The notes under the pieces are model-generated. The model saw only the letters and a list, made by a program, of their open reading frames with translations. It was not told where the DNA came from and did not search any database. From positions 111,455,669-111,519,668 of the forward strand of contig OX439036.1 in assembly GCA_949317995.1 (NCBI GenBank): a stretch of 64,000 nucleotides of DNA, read 5' to 3'. The DNA is from Acholoe squamosa. Taxonomy: Eukaryota > Annelida > Polychaeta > Phyllodocida > Polynoidae. This document shows positions 9,986-19,650 of the stretch, one piece after another; position 1 is the stretch's first letter, and the number at the start of each line of letters is the position of its first letter. The translations under genes were made by a program, and so were the position numbers.

Positions 9986-10787
9986 TACACTATTCAATTT
10001 GTGGGATTTGAGACAAATTTTTCCGAGGGCCGGAAAAACAAAGTACTTCATGTACAATGGGCTTGTTTGTCTCTGAGTTACTCATTGATTTTGCTATATG
10101 GGTGTATTAATTGGCAATTTCGGCAGTGGGCCGCTGCTTAATTGACTTTTCCCCTAGCCTTTTGAGTATGTGTCCCTGAAAGAGATTTATTTGGTGAGTA
10201 TCTTAAGTAAACATGTTTTATGTCAACAATTTTCTCAACAATTTTTTTTTTTTTTTTTTTTCATTCATTTTTCCAACAATTTTCTTGGATACCTAAAGTG
10301 TGTTACTTTAAGTAAACCTTGGCATAGTATACAAGTGCTAGTGGGTACAAAAACTGTCTTAGTTATCTACCTGCATTCATGTATATTAATGTTAGATTTG
10401 TACAATTTTACAATTTGTAATTTGCAATTTCGCAATTTTGCGCGTATATGCGCGCATTAATCATTGATTTTGTGAGAATACCATAGATTTTCATATTATA
10501 CATCAACAAGTGGCTGTGTATATAATTTTTTTTTTTCTAATACTTTTATAATTTCATTGACAGTGGAGGTGTGTCAGGAGTGAGATGTGAGTCTCCTCCC
10601 TGGTGTGCTCATGCAGTGGTGGCACTTGAGGTGTTAGGTGCCAGATTTTGGCATGTGTCTGTGGCAGTGCCTAGCTTGGTGTCAGTGGACAGTTCAGGGT
10701 GGGGGGGGGGGTGTGTGTGTCCATTTAAGGAGTGTGTGGCTGGTATTGGAGCATCAGTTCCTCTCTGGAAGTCACTGCTGTAGTACC
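9986..10787. other. Non-coding stretch with T-runs before the antisense ORF
   Basis: Contains T-runs (10242-10260, 10526-10536), repeated CAATTT words, and a TATAAT-like word near 10545-10552 upstream of the plus-strand ORF. A G10-11 run lies at 10699-10710. From about 10565 the base composition becomes GC-richer, matching the following ORF. Any promoter role is a guess. Confidence 0.4.
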
Positions 10788-11267
10788 ATGGCCCACCTAC
10801 AAGCTCTCTTTGCTCTGCCTGTCCCCCAGGTGATGGAGGTGGGGAGTCCAGCTAGGGCCCTGGTTGAGTCTAACCAGACCATCCATTATGGGTACATAGT
10901 GAGTAACTTCAAAGAGATCATAGAGCATGGTGATGTGATGGTCTGTAATTACTCCTGCCATTATTTCCTGGGCTCAGCCTTGCGTCGGGGGGCCACTGTG
11001 GCCCTTCTGACTAGGGCCTTGGGCAGTATGGGTTTCTGGCCCATGGATTATAACCTAGGGCCGCGGGAGCGAGTGCTATGGGATTATTTGTTGGCGGCAT
11101 CCCTCCTCGATCTTGCGGCATCCGGGAATCCATCCACGGCTGCCGAGTATGGACTGGGAATGCTGGAGGCCCGGCTCGCTGAGTGGGAGCAGGATCACGG
11201 CCATATGTATGGCTCGGACTCGGCCCCGGACTCTCCCATTGATGTTGAACCCGAGGATCTGTGGTAG
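10788..11267 (+). CDS. Antisense 159-aa accessory ORF in the provirus, unknown function
   Basis: A 159-codon frame starts with ATG in a strong Kozak setting (TACCATGG) and lies opposite to gag-pol-env, converging on the env 3' end 150 bp away. It is GC-richer than the rest of the element, and third positions look G/C-biased, as in a real gene. The product has no signal peptide or clear membrane segment. It has a Cys-containing middle (VMVCNYSCHYF), a Leu/Ala-rich helical part near residues 100-140 and a strongly acidic Ser/Asp/Pro tail ending VEPEDLW. I recognise no family. It could be an antisense regulatory gene or a captured host gene. The longer upstream frame from 10638 lacks a good start. 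Confidence 0.55.
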   Translation: MAHLQALFALPVPQVMEVGSPARALVESNQTIHYGYIVSNFKEIIEHGDVMVCNYSCHYFLGSALRRGATVALLTRALGSMGFWPMDYNLGPRERVLWDYLLAASLLDLAASGNPSTAAEYGLGMLEARLAEWEQDHGHMYGSDSAPDSPIDVEPEDLW

Positions 11268-11416
11268 GATCCCGACTGACTGAAACCTAGGGTGTAAAAA
11301 CCCGCCATCCCAAAGGCCCTTTTCAGGGCCGGCAAATTGTCCGAAAAGTTCTGAATACTGTCTCTGATGTGTTGTCTCCTGGTGGTGGACTGGGGGCAAC
11401 CTAGGCTGTGGGCAGT

Positions 11417-14041
11417 CTAGGCTGTTTCCACAGTCACCGGGGAGGGCTGGTGGTTTAGAAAATTAGCAATAGTCTGCATGTTTGACCTTGCGGTCTCCTC
11501 CTGTTGTTCGTCAATAATTATATCTGTTGTATTTTCCAGTGCTGTCATGGTCACCGGGCTGGTGCCACAATCATTCTGGAGAAGCATGGAGTAGTACAGT
11601 CCTTTGTTTTTAAGGGCTGGTATAGTGCTGAACCTAGTGCGCCAAGGTAGGTGTATCACCTGAGGGAGGTGATAAGCAAATTCTCCTCTCTGTGTTGTTA
11701 TAACTGCTGGTCCATTCCAGGTAAATATAGCCTTAGGTAGTGGGAAGGTTTTAACCACTATATCCTTATAGGTAGGGGCAGCTGCTGATTTAATCTCATC
11801 AAATTCATGTGGTATTGGCCTCAAGGGTAGCGCGAAGTTTGAGTCTCCACAATATATTTTAAAATATATTGTGGGGTTTGTGCGCTTGGCCACATTTTTC
11901 TTGCCACAGTGTGTCTGTGCAAATTTCTTAAGGTACTTCATTATTCTGTAGGCTGAGTAGATGGTCAGGGTGAATAATATAGCAATTATCAGGGTGTGGG
12001 TTTCCTGAATTGTGAGGAAGGGGGTGTGGGTTTCCTCTGTAGGGGTTAGTTTGGTAGGATTCTTATCTGGGAGCAATTTGTGTAGGGGCAGCTCGGTGAC
12101 TAGTCTGAATGCTTTGGCTGTAGGCAGGTAGGCTACAGTCCCTCCTAGTCTGTATAATTTGAGTAGTATGTATACTATAAAAATGTGAGCTGATATCCCT
12201 AGGATGAGTGCTAAGCTTTGGAAGATTGGATGCTCTGTAACTCGACGTAGGTATGATTCCTCGTAGCGCGTTTCCATTTCCTTATTAAGGTTGGAGGCAT
12301 CTTTTAATACTGTTTTAGCAAAGGGCTCTAAATTTAGTTGAGTAATATCATCCATGATTGGATTTTCCTGTAGTTTTTCTAAGGTTCTAGAAAGGTTTAC
12401 TACTGGGAAATTTGGAAGATTCTCTCTTTCATCTGGTTTGGTTTCAGAAATTTTGTTAAGTGCTGCCATGAATGGTAAATTAATTGTCTTGAGAATGTAA
12501 TGAAATGATAAGGTTGAGTTACAGGGCAACCTTGTGTTTGGAAGAGAAAATTCTCCTACACTGATCGTGCACCCACAGGGTACACCTATGATTGAGTAGG
12601 ACTGGGCCTTCCGAGTTTCAGACGTTTTACCATGGCAGTTGATAAAGTAATGGGGTTCATTAGTAGTGACCAGATACTCATCTTCAGAAATGGAAATAGC
12701 ATGGGTGGTAGGTGCTTGCAGTGGTGAAACTGTAAACTTGCAATGTTCCTTAATCTGTTGAGCCTGGTTAGTAAAAATGGCTACAGGGCATGTAGGCCTG
12801 TGTTTATAGATTCTACCATTTACATCTCTGCATACCTTTACTGTAGTACCTTCACATGCCTGCATATCTGCTGAGTCCAATTCGATAAATAATGATTCAT
12901 CGTAAGATACTGCTAGAAACTCAGTTGTGGTTTGTAGTTTGGTGACTCCTCTGGTGGGGGTCTCCTGTGTGTCTATAGGCATGGGTGATGTGATCATTTG
13001 GTACAGTTTGAAGGTCGAGGTGGTAGATTGAATTATAATGTCCAGATGAATATATATATGGTGAGCTGAGTAAGTGTATGAGGTCAGCTTCTGTGAATAA
13101 TAGAAATCTAAGTCATTCATTGCGACTTGTGCTCCAGGGTGTGTAATCCTAAGTTTGTTATTAATGTCAACTAGGTATCTAGCGAGGTCTGAGGGTGGTA
13201 CTATATCAGGGGTTAGGATTCCTGATGATAGCATCCTCAGGGCTGCCTTTGTCCTTTGCAGTGATTGAACTGTATTCATTCTTGCTGCTATGATAATTAA
13301 TGCATCATTTAATACTTGCATTTTCTCCCTTTGAGTTTTCTCGTGCCTTGAATATGAGTCAAGTGACCTGGACATGTTAGAGGCCCACAGGTTGACGGTG
13401 TCACCTATGGTGTTGATTGTGCTGTCCAGTACCTTCTTATCTTGGATGTATGCTTTGACAAACTTATCTTGTCTGTCTGTGATCTTTTCAATGAGATTAG
13501 CTGCTTCCTGATCCTGTTTAGCAAATTTTCTTAGTATTTCATCTATGTTCTTGAGCTGTCCCATTACTTGGTTTACATCTTCTACTGTGGCTAGACCTAG
13601 CACACCGCGAAACAGGGGTGCTAGAAAACCCAGTATGGCCTCTCTTTTGGCCTTGTCCAATGTGTTTATGGGGTTGGATAAGAACAATTTGATGGAGGCT
13701 AGTGTTTCATTTATCTCCTTGTCTGCAATTTCCAGCAAGGTGTCTAGCTCCTTAGCTTGTTGGATAATTTGGCCAGAGGTATGATCTTGTAGAGTAGGAG
13801 TGGTCAAATGGAGTATTCTATCCCTTATGGATCCTTGGGTAACGGGTGCCCGAGGTATCTTGTAGGGAATAGCTAACAACAGTGTTGTGGTTGTATGTCC
13901 ATTGACCAATGGTTGAGGGCTAGGTTTGAATACTACTCCTATGTTTTGTCTCACCACAGGTGTATAGCCTGCAGTAAGTGGTTTTATAGTATATAATAAC
14001 AGCATAGTTAGCAGTATGGGTGAAACTCTCAGTCTCCCCAT
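11417..14041 (-). CDS. Envelope-like fusion glycoprotein (F-type), 874 aa
   Basis: Starts at an ATG with ideal context (AGCACCATGG); the six upstream codons lack ATG. Residues 1-25 form a signal peptide. A basic KAKR near residues 130-133 precedes the hydrophobic Gly/Leu/Phe segment 135-155 (AILGFLAPLFRGVLGLATVE) and then a heptad-rich region. This layout is known from baculovirus F and errantivirus Env proteins, where furin-type cleavage frees a fusion peptide. Cys residues cluster at about 395-510, and NxS/T sites occur. A transmembrane segment spans about 607-628. A second hydrophobic segment at about 682-700 is followed by 170 more residues, longer than typical tails. The frame is intact. 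It is likely made from a spliced RNA, since pol lies upstream in another ORF. Confidence 0.82.
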   Translation of the reverse strand: MGRLRVSPILLTMLLLYTIKPLTAGYTPVVRQNIGVVFKPSPQPLVNGHTTTTLLLAIPYKIPRAPVTQGSIRDRILHLTTPTLQDHTSGQIIQQAKELDTLLEIADKEINETLASIKLFLSNPINTLDKAKREAILGFLAPLFRGVLGLATVEDVNQVMGQLKNIDEILRKFAKQDQEAANLIEKITDRQDKFVKAYIQDKKVLDSTINTIGDTVNLWASNMSRSLDSYSRHEKTQREKMQVLNDALIIIAARMNTVQSLQRTKAALRMLSSGILTPDIVPPSDLARYLVDINNKLRITHPGAQVAMNDLDFYYSQKLTSYTYSAHHIYIHLDIIIQSTTSTFKLYQMITSPMPIDTQETPTRGVTKLQTTTEFLAVSYDESLFIELDSADMQACEGTTVKVCRDVNGRIYKHRPTCPVAIFTNQAQQIKEHCKFTVSPLQAPTTHAISISEDEYLVTTNEPHYFINCHGKTSETRKAQSYSIIGVPCGCTISVGEFSLPNTRLPCNSTLSFHYILKTINLPFMAALNKISETKPDERENLPNFPVVNLSRTLEKLQENPIMDDITQLNLEPFAKTVLKDASNLNKEMETRYEESYLRRVTEHPIFQSLALILGISAHIFIVYILLKLYRLGGTVAYLPTAKAFRLVTELPLHKLLPDKNPTKLTPTEETHTPFLTIQETHTLIIAILFTLTIYSAYRIMKYLKKFAQTHCGKKNVAKRTNPTIYFKIYCGDSNFALPLRPIPHEFDEIKSAAAPTYKDIVVKTFPLPKAIFTWNGPAVITTQRGEFAYHLPQVIHLPWRTRFSTIPALKNKGLYYSMLLQNDCGTSPVTMTALENTTDIIIDEQQEETARSNMQTIANFLNHQPSPVTVETA

Positions 14042-14866
14042 GGTGCTTGTGTAAAGCAAGTTTGCTGTTTAAAGTCTTGTCAAATTTGTAGTGATTTGGT
14101 GCTGGTAAAGTCTAAGTGTATGGTGTAACACTTTGAATGAAGTGGTTCAAACTGTACCTTTGCAAGATTGAGCTGTCTTGGCAATATGTCCGGTGAGTCT
14201 ATAGAGGTTGACCAGTAAATGGTAAGGTCAGGTTGAAGGTGAAGTAGGTGTGTTCTTTATCCTAGTGCAGTCTCTCCTAATGGAGAAGTGGGCTGGCTAA
14301 TTCCCAAGTGGGGTCCTGTAGACTTGTGTTCCAGACTGCAGCTGGATGAAGACTGATGGTGGGCTATGGTCCACAGTGCTTCTTATGTAGCCTACCCTAC
14401 CCACATCCATTGTGGGCCTGGTATTGTTTCTCTGGAGTCATGTACCTAATCTCCAGTGTCTGCAACTGAGGGGTTCTATTGTGTAATCTGTGTACTGGTA
14501 ATTAGCTCCTCCTGTCATCCAGGACAGCCATTCATGACCGTCTAGACAGTTGTCTGAGTGTAGCTTATAAGGTCAATTGATCTCTATAGACTGCTGTGTT
14601 GGCATAGCGCGCTCTTTCATGTGGGGATTAGGCTTTAGACACTCCATTGTGTTACCCTTACTCTTCTTAGACTTCATGTCTGCTTTACTTGGGGGGTCCC
14701 AGTCTTTGCCCCTTTCAGAGGCAATAACCTACTGATATATTTACAAATTTGATTGGCTTTATATACATAGTAATTCATTATCAGTCACACATGTCTTATG
14801 TGTGGATGAAGAGAATTTGTAATACATTTTGAAAATCTTATGTCTTTTGGTATCTCAATCTTGTTT
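14042..14866 (-). other. Pol-env intergenic region of the provirus
   Basis: About 825 bp with no supported ORF separates the pol stop from the env start. In element orientation it would hold any splice acceptor for env mRNA; several pyrimidine-AG candidates exist and I cannot choose among them. Retroviral pol and env usually abut or overlap, so the spacer is long. Confidence 0.5.
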
Positions 14867-17800
14867 CTAATTTCTTGAAACTGCACCACACCTAGATGTC
14901 TTCCTTAGTATGTGGTGTGCAGGCCTAGGCTTGATAGGGCCTATGCCTGTGGTTTCTCTTGTAAGGGTGATATCATTTTTGTTCCTTACAATTTTGCTGT
15001 AGTATTTGGCCTCATGTGGAATAAGCCTGTGTGCAAATTCATTATTTCTGACAGCCATAACCTTTTTCAGTCTGTCTATGTGCACTGGTCTGGCCACCAA
15101 TAGATTGGTGTCCAGGTTTTTGAGTTTGGCACTTGTCAGACTAGGTCTATCTAGTACAACATATGGTCCCATAAAAAGGGGTTGAAGTTTCTTACACTCT
15201 GTGTTGGTCAGGATTCTTGGTATGTTTAGGTACACCATGTCGGTGACCTTGATTTCCTGTGGTGTAAGTTTCTTATCATATCTATCCTTCCTTTCCTTTT
15301 GTAGCTTGGCGACCCTTTCTATAGCTTTCCTCCTAGAGGTATCTTGATTTGTTATCATGTTAGCTACATGGTCTGCTACTGTGGATATGTCTTCCTGTAT
15401 TCCCAGCCCTAAGTCCATTGGGGTGGCTGGGTTTCTTCCATGGAGTAGGAAGAAAGGGGTGAATCCTGTGGTTTGGGATTCAGTGTTGTTTAATGCAAAA
15501 GTTATGGGTTCAATAAATGAATCCCAATTGTTTTGGTGCTTTGAGCAGAATGCTCTGAGTGCTGTGCCTATGCTAGCATTGAATCTCTCTACAAGCCCAT
15601 TTGATTGTGGCCTGTATGGTGAGGAGAATTTATGTTTGATCTTGAGGTGTTTAGTTAACTTTGTGAACTTTGCACCTGTATAACATGTCCCATTGTCTGT
15701 TTGAAGAGTGGCTGGTGTTCCATGATGACAAATTATATTCTTGTAGAACTCTGCTGCTGTTGTCTCAGCTTTTAAGTCAGTAGTAGCCCAAGCTGTTGCA
15801 TATCTGGTAGCATAATCTATGCAGACTTGTATATGTTTGTTTCCCCTGGCAGTTGTGGGAAGTGGTCCCACCGCGTCTAGGTTTAGGAACTTCATTGGTG
15901 AAGTCATGTACTCTCTCACTGTCATTGGTGTTTTGTGTGAGTGTACTTGCCTTTTTGCTGTGAGGCATGTGTGGCAGGTGGAAACATATTTTGTTGTGTC
16001 TGCTAGCATAGACTTACAATATACCCTAGGTCGGAGTGCTGACAGCATCCTACTTGAACCAAGATGGCCGCCGGTAGGTGAGTCATGGAAATACTGTAGT
16101 GTACTTGTTACCCATTGCTGTGGTATAACAATTTGAAGTGGTACAGTATTGGTTTTTCTCCAATTTATGGGGCATATATGGACTAATGTACCATTTACCA
16201 AGGTGTATGTCTGGCCTTGGTTGATGAGTCTATTTCCTTGTGCTTTTGGTGCAGGCAAGGTCCCATCCTCAAGATACTGTATGAGGGGCAATAGGTCCTT
16301 GTCTTTCCTTTGTTCCAAGCCAAGGTTTGTACCTGAGATGGATGTGTCGGGAATCTGATCCAGTAGTTGATTTATATCTAGCACATGTTGTTTTATTCTG
16401 TCTCTTTCTTTTTCTTTTTCATCGACTATTGGCCTATCTTGTGCCTTTTGTTGGGGTGTGTCACTCTTGTTTTGGTGTGTAGGCTCCTTTGGAGGGCCTA
16501 TTTTCGCCTTAATGGGAGTGGCAACCTTTTTCTTTAAAGGCACAATTTGCTTTTTGTCATTCTTCTTTGTCTCAGAGTTCTTTGACTTAGTAGATGCAGT
16601 GTCTTTTGTGACATTTTTCCTGGCAGGTGGGGTTTTGGTAGGTTTGTTTCCTGTGACCTTTTTCTCATTTAGAATAGTTTGTGATTGTGTGGGGGGTTTT
16701 GGTGTGCCCTCCTGAATCATTTCTCTAGTCTTTGAGCGTGTGGTCATAGGACACAAATGGTTTGGTGTTTCCTCTCCCTGCATTGGTTCAAAGAATCTGA
16801 CTGATTTAGAAGTTGCTTGAGTAATAGCATATATTGTGTCTTCTGGATCTTCATCGTCTGAGTCAGGTGGGGTGAAGGGTGGCTCCTTAGGAGTTGCCTT
16901 CACTATCTGATTGAGTGATGAGAATTCAATAGGCTCGAAGTCATTATCTGGAAAGAGTTGTGAGTATTCTCTCTCACAGTGGCAAAACACATAGTGTGTA
17001 GATTGCTTCAAGATACCCCTAATGGGTGTCTCTGGCCTTTCAATGGTGTTGGGTGGATCATCCCTTTTGAATGGTACTTTCTTTGTTACTTTTGCAAACT
17101 TGGTTCTACTGGCTGCTCTAACTCTCCTTGGTGGGGGTGGAGGGTTAGTCATGGGTCCAGAGTCTGGGTATTCTCTTCTAGACATAGCATCTGGTGGTGT
17201 GTTATCATCACCCTTCACGTGTTGGATGGTGAATGAAAATTGTTGTATGTCTAGAGCCCATCTGGCCCATCTATGTGTGAGTCCTGTATTGGTTAATAGT
17301 GGGATTAGGGCTGCATGGTCTGTGTATAGTTGGAAGTGTCTGGTCTCTAGATAGTGTCTGAAGTGTAATACTCCATACACTACTCCCAGTAGTTCTCTCT
17401 CTGTGGTATTGTAATTTCTCTCATGTTTTGAGAGGGTTCTACCTGCAAAGGCTACTGGTCTGAGCACTCCTTCATTATCTCTCTGTGAGAGTACAGCTCC
17501 TAAACTCACATTGGAAGCATCAGTTGCCAAACTGAACTCTTTCTCATAGTTTGGATATCTGAGAAGAGCATTGGTACAGAGGGCATGCTTTAATGTTTTG
17601 AAAGCATTATCTGCCTCTTCTGTCCAGACAAATGCTTTGAGATGTGTCTGTAGATCATATAATGGTCTAGCAATTTGGGCATAACCTTTGATAAACTTTT
17701 TGAAGTATTGGCATAGGCCTGTGAAGGATCGGACATTTTTGACTGATTTTGGTGTTGGGAAGGTTTTGATTGATTCCACCTTTGTGGGAGATGGTTGCAG

Positions 17801-18154
17801 TCCCATGGGTGTGACTCTCATTCCCAAGAAGTCTATTCTGTCTATGAAGTATTCACATTTTGATTTCTTCAGTTTGAGTTTACCAACTCTTAGGCTGTTG
17901 AACACATCTTCCAGGTCATGGAAGTGTTGTTCGATTGATGGTGATAATACCAATATGTCATCTAGGTATGGTAGGGCACATTTGAGTTTGAGTTTGTTCA
18001 GAATTAATGTGACTAGATGGCAGAATCCCGCCGGTGCCGTCGCTAAACCCATCGGCATCCTTTCATAGACATATTTTTTGTCATTTGCTATGAATGCGGT
18101 TTTATGCTGATCCTCCTGTCTTATAGGAATTTGAAAAAAATCCCTGTTGGGCAT
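14867..18154 (-). CDS. Pol, downstream part: RT palm/thumb, RNase H, integrase
   Basis: The frame carries the C-terminal part of the Ty3/gypsy-type polymerase. RT motifs are FIAND...MPMGLATAPAGF and YLDDILVLS (residues 63-70). RNase H follows (ATDASN, TERELLGVVYG, YTDHAAL, about 205-320). A Lys/Pro/Glu-rich linker of about 270 residues comes next. Integrase then shows the HHCC finger (about 690-730, CHTCLTAKR), the DDE core (DAVGPL, LQTDNGT, SPYRPQSNGLVERFN) and a C-terminal domain. The usual N-terminal RT part is in the preceding ORF. The listed start is only the first ATG after the frame change. RT copies the element RNA and integrase inserts it. Confidence 0.93.
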   Translation of the reverse strand: MPNRDFFQIPIRQEDQHKTAFIANDKKYVYERMPMGLATAPAGFCHLVTLILNKLKLKCALPYLDDILVLSPSIEQHFHDLEDVFNSLRVGKLKLKKSKCEYFIDRIDFLGMRVTPMGLQPSPTKVESIKTFPTPKSVKNVRSFTGLCQYFKKFIKGYAQIARPLYDLQTHLKAFVWTEEADNAFKTLKHALCTNALLRYPNYEKEFSLATDASNVSLGAVLSQRDNEGVLRPVAFAGRTLSKHERNYNTTERELLGVVYGVLHFRHYLETRHFQLYTDHAALIPLLTNTGLTHRWARWALDIQQFSFTIQHVKGDDNTPPDAMSRREYPDSGPMTNPPPPPRRVRAASRTKFAKVTKKVPFKRDDPPNTIERPETPIRGILKQSTHYVFCHCEREYSQLFPDNDFEPIEFSSLNQIVKATPKEPPFTPPDSDDEDPEDTIYAITQATSKSVRFFEPMQGEETPNHLCPMTTRSKTREMIQEGTPKPPTQSQTILNEKKVTGNKPTKTPPARKNVTKDTASTKSKNSETKKNDKKQIVPLKKKVATPIKAKIGPPKEPTHQNKSDTPQQKAQDRPIVDEKEKERDRIKQHVLDINQLLDQIPDTSISGTNLGLEQRKDKDLLPLIQYLEDGTLPAPKAQGNRLINQGQTYTLVNGTLVHICPINWRKTNTVPLQIVIPQQWVTSTLQYFHDSPTGGHLGSSRMLSALRPRVYCKSMLADTTKYVSTCHTCLTAKRQVHSHKTPMTVREYMTSPMKFLNLDAVGPLPTTARGNKHIQVCIDYATRYATAWATTDLKAETTAAEFYKNIICHHGTPATLQTDNGTCYTGAKFTKLTKHLKIKHKFSSPYRPQSNGLVERFNASIGTALRAFCSKHQNNWDSFIEPITFALNNTESQTTGFTPFFLLHGRNPATPMDLGLGIQEDISTVADHVANMITNQDTSRRKAIERVAKLQKERKDRYDKKLTPQEIKVTDMVYLNIPRILTNTECKKLQPLFMGPYVVLDRPSLTSAKLKNLDTNLLVARPVHIDRLKKVMAVRNNEFAHRLIPHEAKYYSKIVRNKNDITLTRETTGIGPIKPRPAHHILRKTSRCGAVSRN

Positions 18155-19650
18155 CTAGCTTACTGAATACTCTTGGTCTGAGTGACCCTATCATGTCTAG
18201 AGTGTCATCGGCCCGGGGTGTAGATAAGGCTTGATTTATCGTGTTCTGGTTCAAATAACGAAAATCTGTGACGAGCCGATGGCCTCCCGATGATTTTTGT
18301 ACTAAAAAGGATCTGGAGGCCCAGGGGCCCTCGGCACATTCTCTCAGAATGCCCTGTTGTACTAGCCTTTCACACTCTTCCCCTATAGCGGCCTGTTCTT
18401 CTGGTGTTTGTCTATATGGTAGGAAATGACATGGTACTGCCTCAGGTTTTACATGTATTGAGTGTGTATACAGGTGTGTGGCACCAATGTCTCCATCTTT
18501 TCCTACAAATACATCATCATACTTGGTCAGCAGTGATTTTAATCTATCATGCTGATCTTTGGATGTGAGCACAGATTTTGGTGGAACATTCTCTTCCAAT
18601 TCTGGCTCGAGGTCATGTGCCTCACTATGTATAGCAGCTATTTCAGAGAGTCTGATTGAGTTGGGTTCAGGGTCAGCATATGTGGACTCACAGTCTGAGT
18701 CTGTGTCACTGAATTGAGTTACATCCTCAGGCCGTATGGCTGAGATGGATTGATCAGTGTGTGGGGTAGTGTCTGACACCTGTTGAGGTTTTTCTAAATC
18801 AGATTCCTTGACTTCCTGAAATAGAGCTATGATGGCACCCTTTTTGATTTTATGTGGGCGCCTGCTGGTGTTGAGTAACACTAGGGGATGTTTGTTATTT
18901 TCCCTGGGGGTTACTGCTGCCCTTTGAACTAGATATGGGGCATTGTTATTTCTTTGGAGGTTATCTACTACTCCAGTCTTCCCTTGCAGTGATTGAGTAG
19001 ATGTGACCTTACCCAATACTGCAAGTTCAGAGAATGGAGGGATGGTAAAATCCCTCACTGCCCTAATGGGTTTGAGAATTTGTTCAGGATCAACATTAAA
19101 TTCAATTTGAGATTTTGTAGTGCTTAAGAAATCTGTGCCGAGTACAATGGGCTGTGTGAGGTTGGGTATTACAGCAAATTGGTATTGGAATCTGACACCT
19201 TGGATTCTAAAGTTCAGCATAGCTGAATGTCTAACATGACACACCGATCCATCTGCCAAGTGGATGTTGATTTTAGATTTCCTCAGTTGGATATGGAATC
19301 TCTTTTGGAGATCCATGAGGAATGATTGTCTGACACAGGTGATAGTAGCACCTGTATCAACCAAACATTGTACATCTGAAACATCATATAGATTTGCATT
19401 GATACAGCCATTTTGAAGAAGTACAATAGAAAGCTTGGTACTCTCACCTGTATCCTTTGATGATGAATCTGGTGGGGTGATGTGTATCACTGATGGACGT
19501 CTCTGTCTGTTAGATGGTAGATTGGCACTAGCAATTGTCTCTGGTTGGATCTTTGTTAATCCTGATTGATTGTTTGTATTTGGGGTGTCACAGTGCACTG
19601 GCCCATCGGCACTGTGACATCCTAGTTTTCCTGGTTCTGTGGGGTGGTTG
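18102..19650 (-). CDS. Pol, upstream part: protease and N-terminal RT
   Basis: This frame overlaps the gag end in the -1 frame and has no early ATG (first in-frame start-like codon is a GTG near 19598). It encodes a retropepsin with LVDTGATITC near residue 80, its continuation (VLGTDFL), and an acidic spacer. RT entry motifs follow: VKPEAVPCHFLPYRQTPEEQ, LVQQGILREC, WASRSFLVQKSSGGHRLVTD and KLDAQQGFF. The frame ends shortly after KLDAQQGFF at a run of seven T (about 18134-18140), where the following ORF takes over in another frame. Either this copy is mutated or the homopolymer was misread. The pattern does not suit standard -1 slippage, so programmed shifting is unlikely here. Confidence 0.9.

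Noticed and set aside
18102..18154. Programmed frameshift within RT
   Set aside because: The change needed does not correspond to standard -1 slippage at the T7 run, and RT is not a known recoding site. A one-base lesion or homopolymer error is simpler.
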